DNA of 64,000 bases, from contig NZ_ABLD01000012.1 of NCBI RefSeq assembly GCF_000172415.1, positions 1-64,000 of the forward strand, in the 5' to 3' direction. The notes under the pieces are model-generated. The model was not told the DNA's origin and did not search any database. It saw only the letters and a list, made by a program, of their open reading frames with translations. This DNA comes from Paraburkholderia graminis C4D1M. GTDB lineage: Bacteria; Pseudomonadota; Gammaproteobacteria; Burkholderiales; Burkholderiaceae. Made by a program: the position numbers and the translations under genes. This document shows positions 55,123 through 64,000 of this stretch, piece by piece; position 1 is the first letter of the stretch; every line of letters begins with the position of its first letter.

Positions 55123-55659
55123 ATGGAGCAATTTCACGGCACGACGATCGTCTCCGTGCGCCGCGGCGACAAGGTCGCGCTCGGCGGCGACGGCCAGGTG
55201 ACGCTCGGCAACATCGTCATGAAAGGCGGTGCGAAGAAGGTCAGGCGCATTTACAACGGCAAGGTGCTGGTCGGTTTCGCGGGCGGCACGGCCGACGCGT
55301 TTTCGCTGCTCGACCGCTTCGAGGCGAAGCTGGAAAAGCATCAGGGCAATCTCACGCGCGCCGCGGTCGAACTCGCGAAAGACTGGCGCACGGACCGCAT
55401 GCTGCGCCGTCTCGAAGCCATGCTGATCGCCGCCGACGCAACCACCACACTCGTCATCACCGGTAACGGCGACGTGCTCGATCCGGAAGGCGGCATTTGC
55501 GCGATCGGTTCGGGCGGCGCGTATGCGCAGGCCGCCGCGAAAGCCCTCGCGGACAACACCGAGTTGTCGCCGCGCGAAATCGTGGAGAAGTCGCTGGAGA
55601 TTGCCGGCGACATGTGCATCTACACGAACCACAACCGCGTCATCGAGACGATCGAGTAA
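55123..55659 (+). CDS. hslV: HslV protease subunit (ClpQ)
   Basis: 178 residues, proteasome beta-like. GTTIVSVRRGDKVALGGDGQVTLG contains the catalytic Thr, but a six-residue leader (MEQFHG) precedes the Thr-Thr, unlike the E. coli form in which Thr follows Met directly. The active Thr must then be freed by processing. AGGAACG lies before the ATG, and no in-frame start exists closer to the Thr. The stop is nine bases before hslU. Confidence 0.96.
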   Translation: MEQFHGTTIVSVRRGDKVALGGDGQVTLGNIVMKGGAKKVRRIYNGKVLVGFAGGTADAFSLLDRFEAKLEKHQGNLTRAAVELAKDWRTDRMLRRLEAMLIAADATTTLVITGNGDVLDPEGGICAIGSGGAYAQAAAKALADNTELSPREIVEKSLEIAGDMCIYTNHNRVIETIE

Positions 55660-55668
55660 GGACCCACG

Positions 55669-57015
55669 ATGAGCACCATGACCCCTGCCGAGATCGTCTC
55701 GGAACTCGACAAACACATCATCGGCCAAGGCCGCGCGAAGAAAGCGGTAGCGGTCGCGCTGCGCAATCGCTGGCGTCGTCAGCAGGTCGACGACCCGCTG
55801 CGTCAGGAAATCACGCCGAAAAACATTCTGATGATCGGACCGACCGGCGTCGGCAAAACCGAAATCGCGCGGCGCCTCGCCAAGCTCGCCGACGCGCCGT
55901 TCATCAAGATCGAAGCCACCAAGTTCACCGAAGTGGGCTACGTGGGCCGCGACGTCGACAGCATCGTGCGCGATCTGATCGAGATTTCGGTCAAGCAGAC
56001 GCGCGAATCGGAAATGCGCAAAGTGCGAACCAAAGCCGAAGATCAGGCCGAAGACCGCATTCTCGACATTCTGTTGCCGAGCGCGCGTCCGGTCGGTTTC
56101 GGTTCCAGTTCGAGCACGATCGACACGGCCGACGAAGGCGGCACCACGCGCCAGACTTTCCGCAAGCGTCTGCGCGAAGGCCTGCTTGACGACAAGGAAA
56201 TCGAGCTCGACGTCGAGCAGCCGCAAGTCGGCATGGACATCATGGGGCCGCCGGGCATGGAAGACATGACCGAGCAGATCCGTTCGATGTTCGCGAACAT
56301 CGGCGGCGGCAAGAAAACGCGCCGCAAGATGAAGGTGAAGGAAGCGCTGAAGGTTCTCACCGACGAAGAAGCCGGCAAGATGCTCAACGACGAAGAGGTG
56401 AAAACCAAAGCCGTGCAGAACGTCGAGCAGAACGGCATTGTGTTCCTCGACGAAATCGACAAGATCGCGTCGCGCAACGAAGCCGGCGGCGGTGAAGTGT
56501 CGCGTCAAGGCGTGCAGCGCGATCTGCTGCCGCTCGTCGAAGGCACCACGATCAACACCAAGTACGGCATGGTGAAGACGGATCACATTCTGTTCATCGC
56601 GAGCGGTGCGTTTCATCTCGCGAAGCCGAGCGATCTGATTCCCGAACTGCAAGGGCGTTTTCCGATTCGTGTCGAGCTCGATTCGCTGTCGGTGAACGAC
56701 TTCGAGTCGATCCTCGTGTCGACGGATGCGAGCCTCGTCAAGCAATACCAGGCACTACTGGCAACCGAAGACGTGCATCTGGAATTCGCCGACGACGGCA
56801 TTCGCCGTCTCGCGGAAATCGCTTATTCGGTGAACGAAAAGACGGAGAACATCGGTGCGCGCCGTCTTTACACGGTCATCGAAAAGCTGCTGGAGGAAGT
56901 GTCGTTCGCTGCCGGCAATCACTCGGGACGCACGGTGCAGATCGACGCGGCGTATGTGGATCGCGCGCTGAACGAAGTCGCCGAAGACGAAGACCTGTCG
57001 CGCTACGTGCTGTGA
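55669..57015 (+). CDS. hslU: HslU ATPase subunit of the HslUV protease
   Basis: 448 residues. AAA+ unfoldase: PAEIVSELDKHIIGQ start, Walker A GPTGVGKTEIARRLA, the GYVGRDVDSIV pore loop, an I-domain (about 110-230), Walker B GIVFLDEIDKIA, and the C-terminal tail EDLSRYVL that docks into HslV. It degrades misfolded and regulatory proteins, typically under heat control. It is transcribed with hslV. Confidence 0.97.
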   Translation: MSTMTPAEIVSELDKHIIGQGRAKKAVAVALRNRWRRQQVDDPLRQEITPKNILMIGPTGVGKTEIARRLAKLADAPFIKIEATKFTEVGYVGRDVDSIVRDLIEISVKQTRESEMRKVRTKAEDQAEDRILDILLPSARPVGFGSSSSTIDTADEGGTTRQTFRKRLREGLLDDKEIELDVEQPQVGMDIMGPPGMEDMTEQIRSMFANIGGGKKTRRKMKVKEALKVLTDEEAGKMLNDEEVKTKAVQNVEQNGIVFLDEIDKIASRNEAGGGEVSRQGVQRDLLPLVEGTTINTKYGMVKTDHILFIASGAFHLAKPSDLIPELQGRFPIRVELDSLSVNDFESILVSTDASLVKQYQALLATEDVHLEFADDGIRRLAEIAYSVNEKTENIGARRLYTVIEKLLEEVSFAAGNHSGRTVQIDAAYVDRALNEVAEDEDLSRYVL

Positions 57016-57037
57016 TGTAACGCGGAAGCGACGAAGC

Positions 57038-57076
57038 AAAACGGGCCGCCTGTAGAAAGGGCGGCCCGTTTTCTTT
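57038..57076. terminator. bidirectional terminator between hslU and regA
   Basis: Stem ACGGGCCGCC/GGCGGCCCGT, 9-base loop, T-rich on both sides. Confidence 0.9.
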
Positions 57077-57110
57077 GCGCCACATCAAACGATGCGGCGA
57101 TGAAGGCAAC

Positions 57111-57653
57111 TTACTGCTTGACGGGCCGCTTCGCGAGTTTGCGCTGCAAGGTCCGGCGATGCATGTTCAACGCTCGCGCCGTCGCCGAAATATTGCCGCC
57201 GTGCTCGGCCAGCACGCGCTGAATATGCTCCCATTCGAGACGCGCAACGGAGAGCGGCGTGGGATGCTCGATCGCCTCTTCCGCCTGCAACGCACTCGCC
57301 TCGCTTTGCAGCGCCGAGAGAATGGTTTCGACGTTCGCAGGCTTAGCCAAGTAGTTGTCCGCGCCGTCTTTCACCGCTTGAACCGCGGTAGCAATGCTCG
57401 CGTAACCGGTCAGCACGAGCATGCGCGCGTCGGGTTGCAGATCGCGCAACGGCGCGACGAGCGTGAGGCCCGAGTCGTTGCCAAGATGCAGATCCACTGT
57501 GATCTGACTGAACTTCTGCTGGTTCGCCAGCCTGATCGCTTCGTCCGCGTTGTGGGCTTCGCTCACCGTATAGCCGCGCCGCGTCAAACCGCGCGCGAGG
57601 ATACCGGAGAACACTTCGTCGTCGTCGATCACCAGAAAATTCATCTCGCTCAT
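57111..57653 (-). CDS. regA: redox response regulator RegA/ActR
   Basis: 180 residues. Receiver domain with acidic DDD (10-12) and phospho-acceptor Asp54, TGYAS and the Lys of AKPAN; a short linker, then a Fis-type helix-turn-helix (GGNISATARALNMHRRTLQRKL). No sigma54 AAA domain. RegA homologues control respiration, carbon and nitrogen genes in response to oxygen. Its ATG overlaps the regB stop by four bases. Confidence 0.94.
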   Translation of the reverse strand: MSEMNFLVIDDDEVFSGILARGLTRRGYTVSEAHNADEAIRLANQQKFSQITVDLHLGNDSGLTLVAPLRDLQPDARMLVLTGYASIATAVQAVKDGADNYLAKPANVETILSALQSEASALQAEEAIEHPTPLSVARLEWEHIQRVLAEHGGNISATARALNMHRRTLQRKLAKRPVKQ

Positions 57654-58960
57654 GCCTGTTTCTCCGTGTTGGATGGCGCGGCGCCTTGGCGGCCCGGGCC
57701 GGAACTTTTGCGACCGGTGAGCGGCAGCCGCAAGACTGCGCGCGTGCCACGCGGTTGGGTCGCATTGACGTCCGTCAATTCAATCGATCCTTTCAGGCGC
57801 GCCGCCGCCGAAAACGCCAGGTACAGGCCGACGCCGTGCCCGCCTTGCGTGCTGTCCACCGGCATCGCTCCGAGTGAGCCGCGCAGCGCAGCCGGAATGC
57901 CGGGGCCCGCGTCGCAGACTTCGAATTCGATCTGATCGCCGCGCGCCGTGAGCCGGCACGACAGCGTGACGTGATCGCGGCTCGCGCGCGCGGCGTTGTC
58001 GAGCAGAATCGTCAGAATCTGGCTGACGGCTACCGTGTCGTCGAGACTGACATCCGCGGGCGGAGCGCCAAGCCGCTCGAACTTCACATGCGGATGGCGC
58101 AAGCGCCATTGCTCGGCGAACGATCCGAGCCACTCGTCGACCGGCTGGCGATTCGTGGCGGTGGTTGCACGGCTCCTCAACCTCGCGAGCGCGGATGTGC
58201 ACAAGCTCATCTGCTGTTCGAGCAGTTCGAGATCGGCGCTGTACGGCGCGAGCCCTTTGTCGGTACGCGCCGCGTCGCGCAATTCTTCGGACAGCATTGC
58301 AATTGTAGACAGAGGCGTGCCGATTTCGTGAGCGACGGTAGCGGCCTGGACACCGAGCGCGACCGCGCGTTCGTCCTGGAGCAAGCGCTGCTGCGCTTCT
58401 CCGAGCGCTGCGTCACGTAGCCGCAGGGCTCGCGACATGCGCGCGACGAACCACGCGATCAGCCCGACGCTCACCATGAAGTTGACCCACATGCCGGCAC
58501 GGTAGTAGTCGAACAGGTTGGCCGGGTTGTCGAGATTCAGCGGCACCGAATCGAAGCCGAGGACTGCATAGCAGGCCACGGCAAACGCGGCGAGCCACGC
58601 CATCAGTCGCCAGGGCAGCACGGCCGCCGCGATGGCAAGCGACGGCAGGTACAGCGAGACAAAGGGATTGGTCGTGCCGCCGGACAGAAACAGCAACGCG
58701 GACAACGCGCCGAGATCGACCCAGATCTGGCCGAACAGCTCCATGTTCGACTCGGGCCGCTGCTGCGTGACGCGCCACCATGTGAGTGCGTTAAAGATCA
58801 CCTCGAGCGCGATGACGAGCAGCATGGCAGGCAACGGCAAATGCACGCCGATGAAGATCTGCACGAACGCGATGGTCAGCAACTGCCCGATGATCGCAAG
58901 GCTGCGCAGCCAGAACAGATGGCCGAGATTGACGCGGCCGGTGTTGGTTATACGATGCAT
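57650..58960 (-). CDS. regB: redox-sensing histidine kinase RegB/PrrB
   Basis: 436 residues. Six membrane helices; the quinone-binding heptapeptide GGTTNPF (94-100) in the second loop; H-box VAHEIGTPLSTIAML with His211; redox Cys254 between H-box and ATPase domain; and HATPase motifs (NAARAS, DAGPGIP, GGHGVGLYLA). Quinone redox state and Cys oxidation inhibit the kinase under oxygen. Alternative starts cannot be excluded but the ATG fits the family. Confidence 0.94.
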   Translation of the reverse strand: MHRITNTGRVNLGHLFWLRSLAIIGQLLTIAFVQIFIGVHLPLPAMLLVIALEVIFNALTWWRVTQQRPESNMELFGQIWVDLGALSALLFLSGGTTNPFVSLYLPSLAIAAAVLPWRLMAWLAAFAVACYAVLGFDSVPLNLDNPANLFDYYRAGMWVNFMVSVGLIAWFVARMSRALRLRDAALGEAQQRLLQDERAVALGVQAATVAHEIGTPLSTIAMLSEELRDAARTDKGLAPYSADLELLEQQMSLCTSALARLRSRATTATNRQPVDEWLGSFAEQWRLRHPHVKFERLGAPPADVSLDDTVAVSQILTILLDNAARASRDHVTLSCRLTARGDQIEFEVCDAGPGIPAALRGSLGAMPVDSTQGGHGVGLYLAFSAAARLKGSIELTDVNATQPRGTRAVLRLPLTGRKSSGPGRQGAAPSNTEKQA

Positions 58961-59072
58961 GACTTCAGTTCACTTTACCCGTTCGGACGCTTCCCAATAG
59001 TGCCGCCGCAGCCCGGTGATACTATAGCTTTCTCTGTTAGCGCCTCGCGCCGATCTCTCGGCCGCAATCCTC

Positions 59073-60701
59073 ATGGTCGACTCCGACATCCCGTCAGCTT
59101 TCCTTAATTTTATGCAGCAAGCCGCCGCGGCGCGTGTGAGCGGCGCGGTTGAGCCGGAAGCACAAGCGCTTCGCGCGGCAGCGCAGCTTCATCCGCTGGA
59201 CGAGGACTCGCTGACCTCGCTCACTCAGAATCTGATCGAGCAACAACGCCTGGGCGATGCGATCGAACTGGCCTCCATTATTGCCCAACTGGATAGCGGC
59301 AACGCGCGTGCGCACTTCCGTCTCGGTTACGCGCTTCAGGTCGCGGACCGGCACGGCGAGGCGGTCGCTCCCTACCGCCGCGCGCTCGCACTCGAACCCA
59401 CGTTGCCGTCGCTACGCAGCAACCTCGCTGGCGCGCTTTCGCTGTCGAATGGCGACCTTCGCGAGCAAACTGCGCTTCTTGAACAAGCCGTGCTCGCACA
59501 TCCCGACGATGGAAACGCCTGGACCAATCTTGCAAACGCTTATCGCCAGAACCTGGATTTGTCGGGCTCGCTCGAAGCCGGCGAGCGAGCGGTTCAGTGC
59601 GCGCCGTCCAGTGCGCTCGCCCACAACAACTATGCGCTGGCGCTAAGAGAGGCACAACGTTGGGACGCGGCTTTGCAGGCCGCCGAAACAGCGTGCACAC
59701 TCGCGCCCGACCACGCGGGTATGCGTTCGAATCTGTCGATGCTGCAACTGATGCGCGGCGACTACGCGAACGGCTGGCTCTCGCATGAGGCGCGCTGGAG
59801 CGGCTCGTCGGAGCTGCGCGGCAATCGTCCCGCCTTCCCGGCGCCGACCTGGAAGGGCGAGCCGCTCGCCGGCAAAACATTGCTCGTATGGGGCGAGCAG
59901 GGCATGGGCGATCTGCTGCAATTCTGCCGGTACATTCCAATGCTGGCCGAGTACGTGCATCGCGAAGGCGGCCGTCTCGTGTGGAACTCGTTCCCGCAGA
60001 TGGGCGGCTTGATGGCACGCAGTCTGGCCGCTCATGTCGATCAGTTTTCGGCGGGCGGCGGCGTGGAATCGCTGCCGCCCTTCGACTTCGAGATTCCATT
60101 GCTGAGCCTGCCGCTGGTCTTCGGCACGAGCGAGGCGACCATCCCGTCACGCGGGCCTTATCTTCACGCGGACGCCGCTGCTCTCGAGTGCTGGCGTCAA
60201 CGGCTCGCCGGCGAGCCGAGGCTCAAGGTCGGACTCGCGTGGACGGGCAGCCACGGGCATCAACGCAATCCGTTTCGGCGTGTCGGCTGGGAACGCTATG
60301 CGGAGCACTTTGCGGGCATGCGCAATGTGGCGTTCTACTCGCTGCAACCGGGCGCGAGCGCCGACGTGAATGCAGCCGCGGCCGCCGGCCTGCCGATCAC
60401 CGACTACACCGCCGAATTCGCCACCTTCGACGACACCGCCGCGTTCGTCGGCGCGCTCGATCTCGTCATTACCGTTTGCACGTCGGCCGCGCATCTGAGC
60501 GGCGCACTCGGGCAACGCACGTGGGTGCTGCTCGACGTCAACCCGCACTGGGTCTGGCTGATCGATCGATGCGACAGCCCGTGGTATCCGAGCGCGACGC
60601 TGTACCGGCAACCGAGCTTCGGCGAGTGGACGCCGGCGCTTGACGCCGTCGCCCGCGATCTGGAAGCGCTCGCGGCACAGCACGTCGCCGTACAACGCTA
60701 A
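59073..60701 (+). CDS. TPR protein with C-terminal glycosyltransferase 9/41-like domain
   Basis: 542 residues. Five or six tetratricopeptide repeats (residues 50-230; for example AHFRLGYALQVADRHGEAVAPYRRAL) are followed by a domain with LVWGEQGMGDLLQFCRYIPML, LKVGLAWTGS and VITVCTSAAHLSGALGQRTWVLL, the donor-site features of heptosyltransferase or OGT-like enzymes. It may glycosylate proteins or flagellin but has no sugar-nucleotide genes around it. Start is an ATG 16 bases upstream of conserved sequence. Confidence 0.8.
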   Translation: MVDSDIPSAFLNFMQQAAAARVSGAVEPEAQALRAAAQLHPLDEDSLTSLTQNLIEQQRLGDAIELASIIAQLDSGNARAHFRLGYALQVADRHGEAVAPYRRALALEPTLPSLRSNLAGALSLSNGDLREQTALLEQAVLAHPDDGNAWTNLANAYRQNLDLSGSLEAGERAVQCAPSSALAHNNYALALREAQRWDAALQAAETACTLAPDHAGMRSNLSMLQLMRGDYANGWLSHEARWSGSSELRGNRPAFPAPTWKGEPLAGKTLLVWGEQGMGDLLQFCRYIPMLAEYVHREGGRLVWNSFPQMGGLMARSLAAHVDQFSAGGGVESLPPFDFEIPLLSLPLVFGTSEATIPSRGPYLHADAAALECWRQRLAGEPRLKVGLAWTGSHGHQRNPFRRVGWERYAEHFAGMRNVAFYSLQPGASADVNAAAAAGLPITDYTAEFATFDDTAAFVGALDLVITVCTSAAHLSGALGQRTWVLLDVNPHWVWLIDRCDSPWYPSATLYRQPSFGEWTPALDAVARDLEALAAQHVAVQR

Positions 60702-60757
60702 GCGCTAAAGCGAGGAGCGAGCGTGACCGTGACCCTGACCGCCCATAGCAGACGCGT

Positions 60758-60982
60758 TCACGGCACGTCCGCACCGGGCTCCGGCTGAGCCGTCCGCGCG
60801 ATTTCCGCAGCGAGGCATTCGGGGCAAAGGCAACGGCCGGCGGGGTCCAGCCGCTCGCGCGGCAGTGCCGGCATCTCGCGGCACCAGCAGTCGAAAGGCT
60901 CTGCGTGCATCGCGCAATCGAACGCGTTGCCGCAGCGCGGGCAGCGCGCGCTGCCTGGTGGGCGGGAAACAGACGGTTTCAT
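60758..60982 (-). CDS. cysteine-rich CWC-family small protein
   Basis: 74 residues with seven Cys: CPRCGNAFDC, FDCWCREMPALP and CLCPECLAAEI. This is the pattern of the cysteine-rich CWC family, thought to bind zinc. Function unknown. The ATG at 60982 gives the family start; a longer frame upstream is antisense to argB. Confidence 0.78.
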   Translation of the reverse strand: MKPSVSRPPGSARCPRCGNAFDCAMHAEPFDCWCREMPALPRERLDPAGRCLCPECLAAEIARTAQPEPGADVP

Positions 60983-61243
60983 GACAGGCGGACGGTCTCG
61001 CGGGCATCGACAGGGAAATGATGCCACGGCTTGCGTCCTACCGTGAGTCGTCCATTCGGCTAGTTCACAGGCACACGGAAGACGCGCTACGCTTGACTCC
61101 GAGTTGCCGCTGCAAAGCACGGTTTCATAGCACGCAAACGCGGCGTTGCACGCCGCCGCCGCACGCGTCGAAAACCCTGTTGCAGCGCGCCAGTCCTGTA
61201 CAATTCGCCCTGTTTTAACTGTTCCGTGCCCGAGCCTGCCGCC

Positions 61244-62143
61244 ATGTCCGAGCTTCCCGACCTTTCGCAGATTGCGCCCACCCTGAAGGCTGAAATCCTG
61301 GCCGAGGCGCTGCCCTACATTCGCCAGTATCACGGTAAGACCGTGGTCATCAAATACGGCGGCAACGCCATGACGGAGGAGCGGCTGAAGCAGGGCTTCG
61401 CGCGCGACGTCATTCTGCTGAAGCTGGTCGGCATTAACCCGGTCATCGTGCACGGCGGCGGTCCGCAAATCGACCACGCGCTGAAGAAGGTCGGCAAGCA
61501 GGGCACGTTCATTCAAGGCATGCGCGTGACCGACGAAGAGACGATGGAAGTCGTCGAATGGGTGCTCGGCGGCGAAGTGCAGCAGGACATCGTCACGCTG
61601 ATCAATCACTTCGGCGGTCACGCGGTCGGTCTGACGGGCAAGGACGGCGGCTTGATCCACGCGCGCAAGATGCTGATGCCGGACCGCGACAATCCCGGCC
61701 AGTACGTCGACATCGGCCAGGTCGGCGAGGTCGAGGCGATCAATCCGGCCGTGGTGAAGGCGCTGCAAGACGACGCGTTCATTCCCGTCATCTCGCCGAT
61801 CGGCTTCGGCGAAGACGGGCTGTCGTACAACATCAACGCCGATCTCGTCGCGGGCAAACTGGCGGTCGTGCTGAACGCCGAGAAGCTCGTGATGATGACG
61901 AACATCCCCGGCGTGATGGACAAGGAAGGCAATCTGCTGACCGATCTGTCCGCGCGCGAAATCGACGGGCTCTTCGCCGACGGCACGATCTCGGGCGGCA
62001 TGCTGCCCAAGATTTCGTCGGCGCTGGATGCCGCGAAGAGCGGCGTGCGCTCGGTGCACATCATCGACGGGCGTATCGAACATTCGGTGCTGCTCGAAAT
62101 TCTCACCGAACAGCCGTTCGGCACGATGATCCGCTCGCATTGA
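61244..62143 (+). CDS. argB: acetylglutamate kinase
   Basis: 299 residues. Amino-acid-kinase fold with VVIKYGGNAM (phosphate-binding Lys), VIVHGGGPQI, GLTGKDGGLI, NINADLVAGKLA and GGMLPKISSA. It phosphorylates N-acetylglutamate, the second step of arginine synthesis. The N-terminus carries the extra helix of Arg-sensitive hexameric ArgB (LAEALPYIRQY), so feedback inhibition by arginine is likely. ATG at 61244. Confidence 0.97.
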   Translation: MSELPDLSQIAPTLKAEILAEALPYIRQYHGKTVVIKYGGNAMTEERLKQGFARDVILLKLVGINPVIVHGGGPQIDHALKKVGKQGTFIQGMRVTDEETMEVVEWVLGGEVQQDIVTLINHFGGHAVGLTGKDGGLIHARKMLMPDRDNPGQYVDIGQVGEVEAINPAVVKALQDDAFIPVISPIGFGEDGLSYNINADLVAGKLAVVLNAEKLVMMTNIPGVMDKEGNLLTDLSAREIDGLFADGTISGGMLPKISSALDAAKSGVRSVHIIDGRIEHSVLLEILTEQPFGTMIRSH

Positions 62144-62246
62144 TGCCTGCGTCACACCGGGCACACGGGGCGCGCCGCTGCACCGCGCCTCGTGTGTCCA
62201 TCACGCCGCTAGCCGCAGCGCCCGGCGCCTGAACAGCACTCTTCCC

Positions 62247-63050
62247 ATGCGCACTCCGACTTCCCGGCGCCGTCGTCCGCAGATCGCAAGTGGCGGTCCG
62301 GTCTGGCTGTTCGATCTCGACAATACGCTGCATCACGCGTCGCACGCGATTTTTCCCGCCATCAATCAGGCGATGACGCAGTACATCATCGACGCGCTGC
62401 AAGTCGAGCTCGACGAAGCGAACCGCCTGCGCACCGGCTACACGCAACGTTACGGCGCGGCGCTGCTGGGCCTCACGCGCCATCATCCGCTCGATGCAAA
62501 CGACTTCCTGAAGGTCGTCCACACGTTCCCCGATCTCGGCTCGATGATCCGCCACGAGCGAGGCGTCGCGCGTCTCGTCGCGGCGCTGCCGGGCCGCAAG
62601 ATCGTGCTGACCAACGCGCCCGAAAGCTATGCGCGCGCAGTGCTCGCGCAACTGCGAATCGAGCGTCTGTTCGAGCAGGTGATCGCCATCGAGCATATGC
62701 GCGACCGGCGCCGCTGGCGCGCGAAGCCCGATCACGCAATGCTGCGCAAGGCGATGCGCGACGCGCATGTGTCGCTGAAAGACGTGATCCTCGTCGAAGA
62801 CACGCGCTCGCATCTGAAGAACTATCGGCGGCTCGGCATCCGCACCGTGTGGATTACCGGCCATCTGCCGCGTAAGCCGCATATGGACGGCGTGCCCACG
62901 CGTCTGCCGGGCACCGGCCGGCCGCATTATGTCGATCGCAGCATTCGTTCGTTAAAATCGCTACGACTGAGCACCCGCTCGGTTCGATTGAAGCGCCAGC
63001 AGACGGGACGACAGCCATGCAGCCGATCGACAAGCCTGACGAAGCCCTAG
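62247..63050 (+). CDS. HAD-family pyrimidine 5'-nucleotidase
   Basis: 267 residues. HAD motifs: FDLDNTLH (motif I), LTNAPESYA (motif II), a Lys in AKPDHAML and VEDTRSHLKN (motif IV). The four-helix cap is of the SDT1/YjjG-like subtype that dephosphorylates UMP/CMP. The C-terminal 45 residues are Arg/Ser-rich and outside the fold. Its 3' end overlaps slmA by 34 bases. Confidence 0.88.
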   Translation: MRTPTSRRRRPQIASGGPVWLFDLDNTLHHASHAIFPAINQAMTQYIIDALQVELDEANRLRTGYTQRYGAALLGLTRHHPLDANDFLKVVHTFPDLGSMIRHERGVARLVAALPGRKIVLTNAPESYARAVLAQLRIERLFEQVIAIEHMRDRRRWRAKPDHAMLRKAMRDAHVSLKDVILVEDTRSHLKNYRRLGIRTVWITGHLPRKPHMDGVPTRLPGTGRPHYVDRSIRSLKSLRLSTRSVRLKRQQTGRQPCSRSTSLTKP

Positions 63051-63691
63051 CCGAACCCGACCCCGCCGCGGCGGCTGTCCCGCGAGCGCAGCGTCTGAAG
63101 CCAGGCGAGCGCCGCGTGCATATCCTGCAGACGCTCGCCGCGATGCTTGAAGCGCCGAAAAGCGAAAAGATCACCACCGCCGCCCTCGCCTCGCGGCTCG
63201 GCGTGTCGGAAGCGGCGCTTTATCGTCACTTTGCGAGCAAGGCGCAAATGTTCGAAGGACTAATCGAGTTCATCGAACAGACCATCTTCGGCCTGATCAA
63301 TCAGATCGTCGACAAGGAAAACAACGGCGTACTTCAGGCGCGCGCGATCGCGTTGATGCTGCTGAATTTCTCCGCGAAAAATCCTGGCATGACGCGCGTG
63401 CTGACATGCGAGGCGCTGGTCGGCGAACATGAGCGGCTGACGATGCGCGTGAATCAGATGCTCGAGCGCGTCGAAGCTTCGCTGAAGCAATGTTTGCGCT
63501 TGGCCGCGGTGCGTGCCGATGCGTCCGCGCAAGAAGCGTCCGCGCCTCTCCCGGCGGACTACGATCCTGCGGTGCGCGCGAGTCTGCTGTTGAGCTATGT
63601 CATTGGACGCTGGCATCGCTTTGTCCGTAGCGGCTTTGTGCGCATGCCGGCCGACGACGCCGATTCGCAATTGCGAGTGATCCTTCAGTAG
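63017..63691 (+). CDS. slmA: nucleoid occlusion factor SlmA
   Basis: 224 residues, TetR-type. HTH at about residues 45-80 (TTAALASRLGVSEAALYRHFASKAQMFEGL), and an all-helix ligand domain that in SlmA binds FtsZ to block septation over the nucleoid. The extra Ala/Pro-rich N-terminus (1-25) and an insert near 170 make it longer than E. coli SlmA (198). Linkage to argB and the nucleotidase is typical of Burkholderiales. It starts 34 bases inside the previous gene. Confidence 0.93.
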   Translation: MQPIDKPDEALAEPDPAAAAVPRAQRLKPGERRVHILQTLAAMLEAPKSEKITTAALASRLGVSEAALYRHFASKAQMFEGLIEFIEQTIFGLINQIVDKENNGVLQARAIALMLLNFSAKNPGMTRVLTCEALVGEHERLTMRVNQMLERVEASLKQCLRLAAVRADASAQEASAPLPADYDPAVRASLLLSYVIGRWHRFVRSGFVRMPADDADSQLRVILQ

Positions 63692-64000
63692 CGTTCTCGG
63701 GAAGCCCCGTGGGCTGTCGGCCAGACGTTGCCGCCCGGAATTTTCCGCTATACTTTGCGCCTGACTGCGGCCTTGCATTACCTGAAAGCACATGACAGGT
63801 ATCGAGGGAACCGCGCTCCAGAACACACGTACTACGCGCCGATTTGCTGACTCGATTGCGGGCGCGCGAACCAGTGGAACAATTCCGCGGTTCACTATAA
63901 ATGCGGCTAAAGAGGTCGTCAGCCGCGCACAAGTCGTTCTCCTCCGTGCTTTGCCGACGCCGTCTAGCCGCCCTGTCTTTGTCAAATGGCGGAATGAATG
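63692..64000. other. right-edge region, no gene recognised
   Basis: About 310 bases, with an AT-richer TTTCCGCTATACTTTG segment (63741-63756) that could be a promoter reading out of the window. No coding sequence is supported within it. Confidence 0.4.

Noticed and set aside
60983..62164. Long minus-strand frame antisense to argB
   Set aside because: It is the shadow of argB codon usage; only the last 74 codons, outside argB, match a family (CWC).
63840..63985. Partial gene at the right edge
   Set aside because: Frames here are short or interrupted and have no family signal.

Overview
The window looks like part of the main chromosome of a high-GC betaproteobacterium of the Burkholderia/Paraburkholderia group. 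This rests on gene order and protein type: metK opposite lpxL followed by dapF, a DUF484 gene, xerC and rlmI; dksA then hslVU; a RegB/RegA pair; argB followed by a pyrimidine 5'-nucleotidase and slmA; and an H-NS protein of the short Burkholderia type. The species cannot be named from the sequence alone.

Layout. 0.1-1.9 kb holds an AT-richer pair, a ComEC-like metallo-beta-lactamase-fold protein and a four-helix membrane protein, beside a tRNA-Ala(CGC); it resembles the edge of a genomic island with a possible defence function. 2.4-5.8 kb is an envelope and replication cluster (cytochrome c, dolP, diaA, yraN, and rsmI facing the other way). 6-20 kb carries rlpA, an MBL hydrolase with an exonuclease, an Lrp regulator, a CDF metal exporter, H-NS, a HugZ-like flavoprotein, an MFS exporter, a branched-chain amino-acid binding protein, nitronate monooxygenase, dienelactone hydrolase, an amidase, a decayed MHS-transporter fragment and a HiPIP. 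20-29.4 kb has an FAD oxidoreductase, a stand-alone AAA+ ATPase, an EEP-family phosphodiesterase, ferredoxin-NADP reductase, a soluble NarL-type two-component pair and an amino-acid permease.

29.4-30.4 kb is a gene-free block of three copies of a hairpin-rich repeat, two direct and one inverted. 30.5-38.2 kb is one operon for a form II (AYRGAGR) CO-dehydrogenase-like molybdenum hydroxylase with its maturation genes, in the order S-L-M-D-E-G-I. 38.2-46 kb holds a PepSY membrane protein with a Fur-box-like upstream site, a SrkA-type kinase, a second MFS exporter, an aldo-keto reductase, a PhyH-type dioxygenase and small membrane proteins.

46-64 kb is housekeeping: SAM synthesis, lipid A acylation, meso-diaminopimelate synthesis, XerC, an rRNA methyltransferase, a His-rich COG0523 metallochaperone next to a zinc-finger-less DksA, the HslUV protease, the RegBA redox regulators, a TPR/glycosyltransferase-like protein, ArgB and SlmA. 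Short in-frame or intergenic tandem repeats recur through the window (yraN, the amidase, a secreted protein, coxS, and a seven-unit 11-bp array at 27.8 kb).
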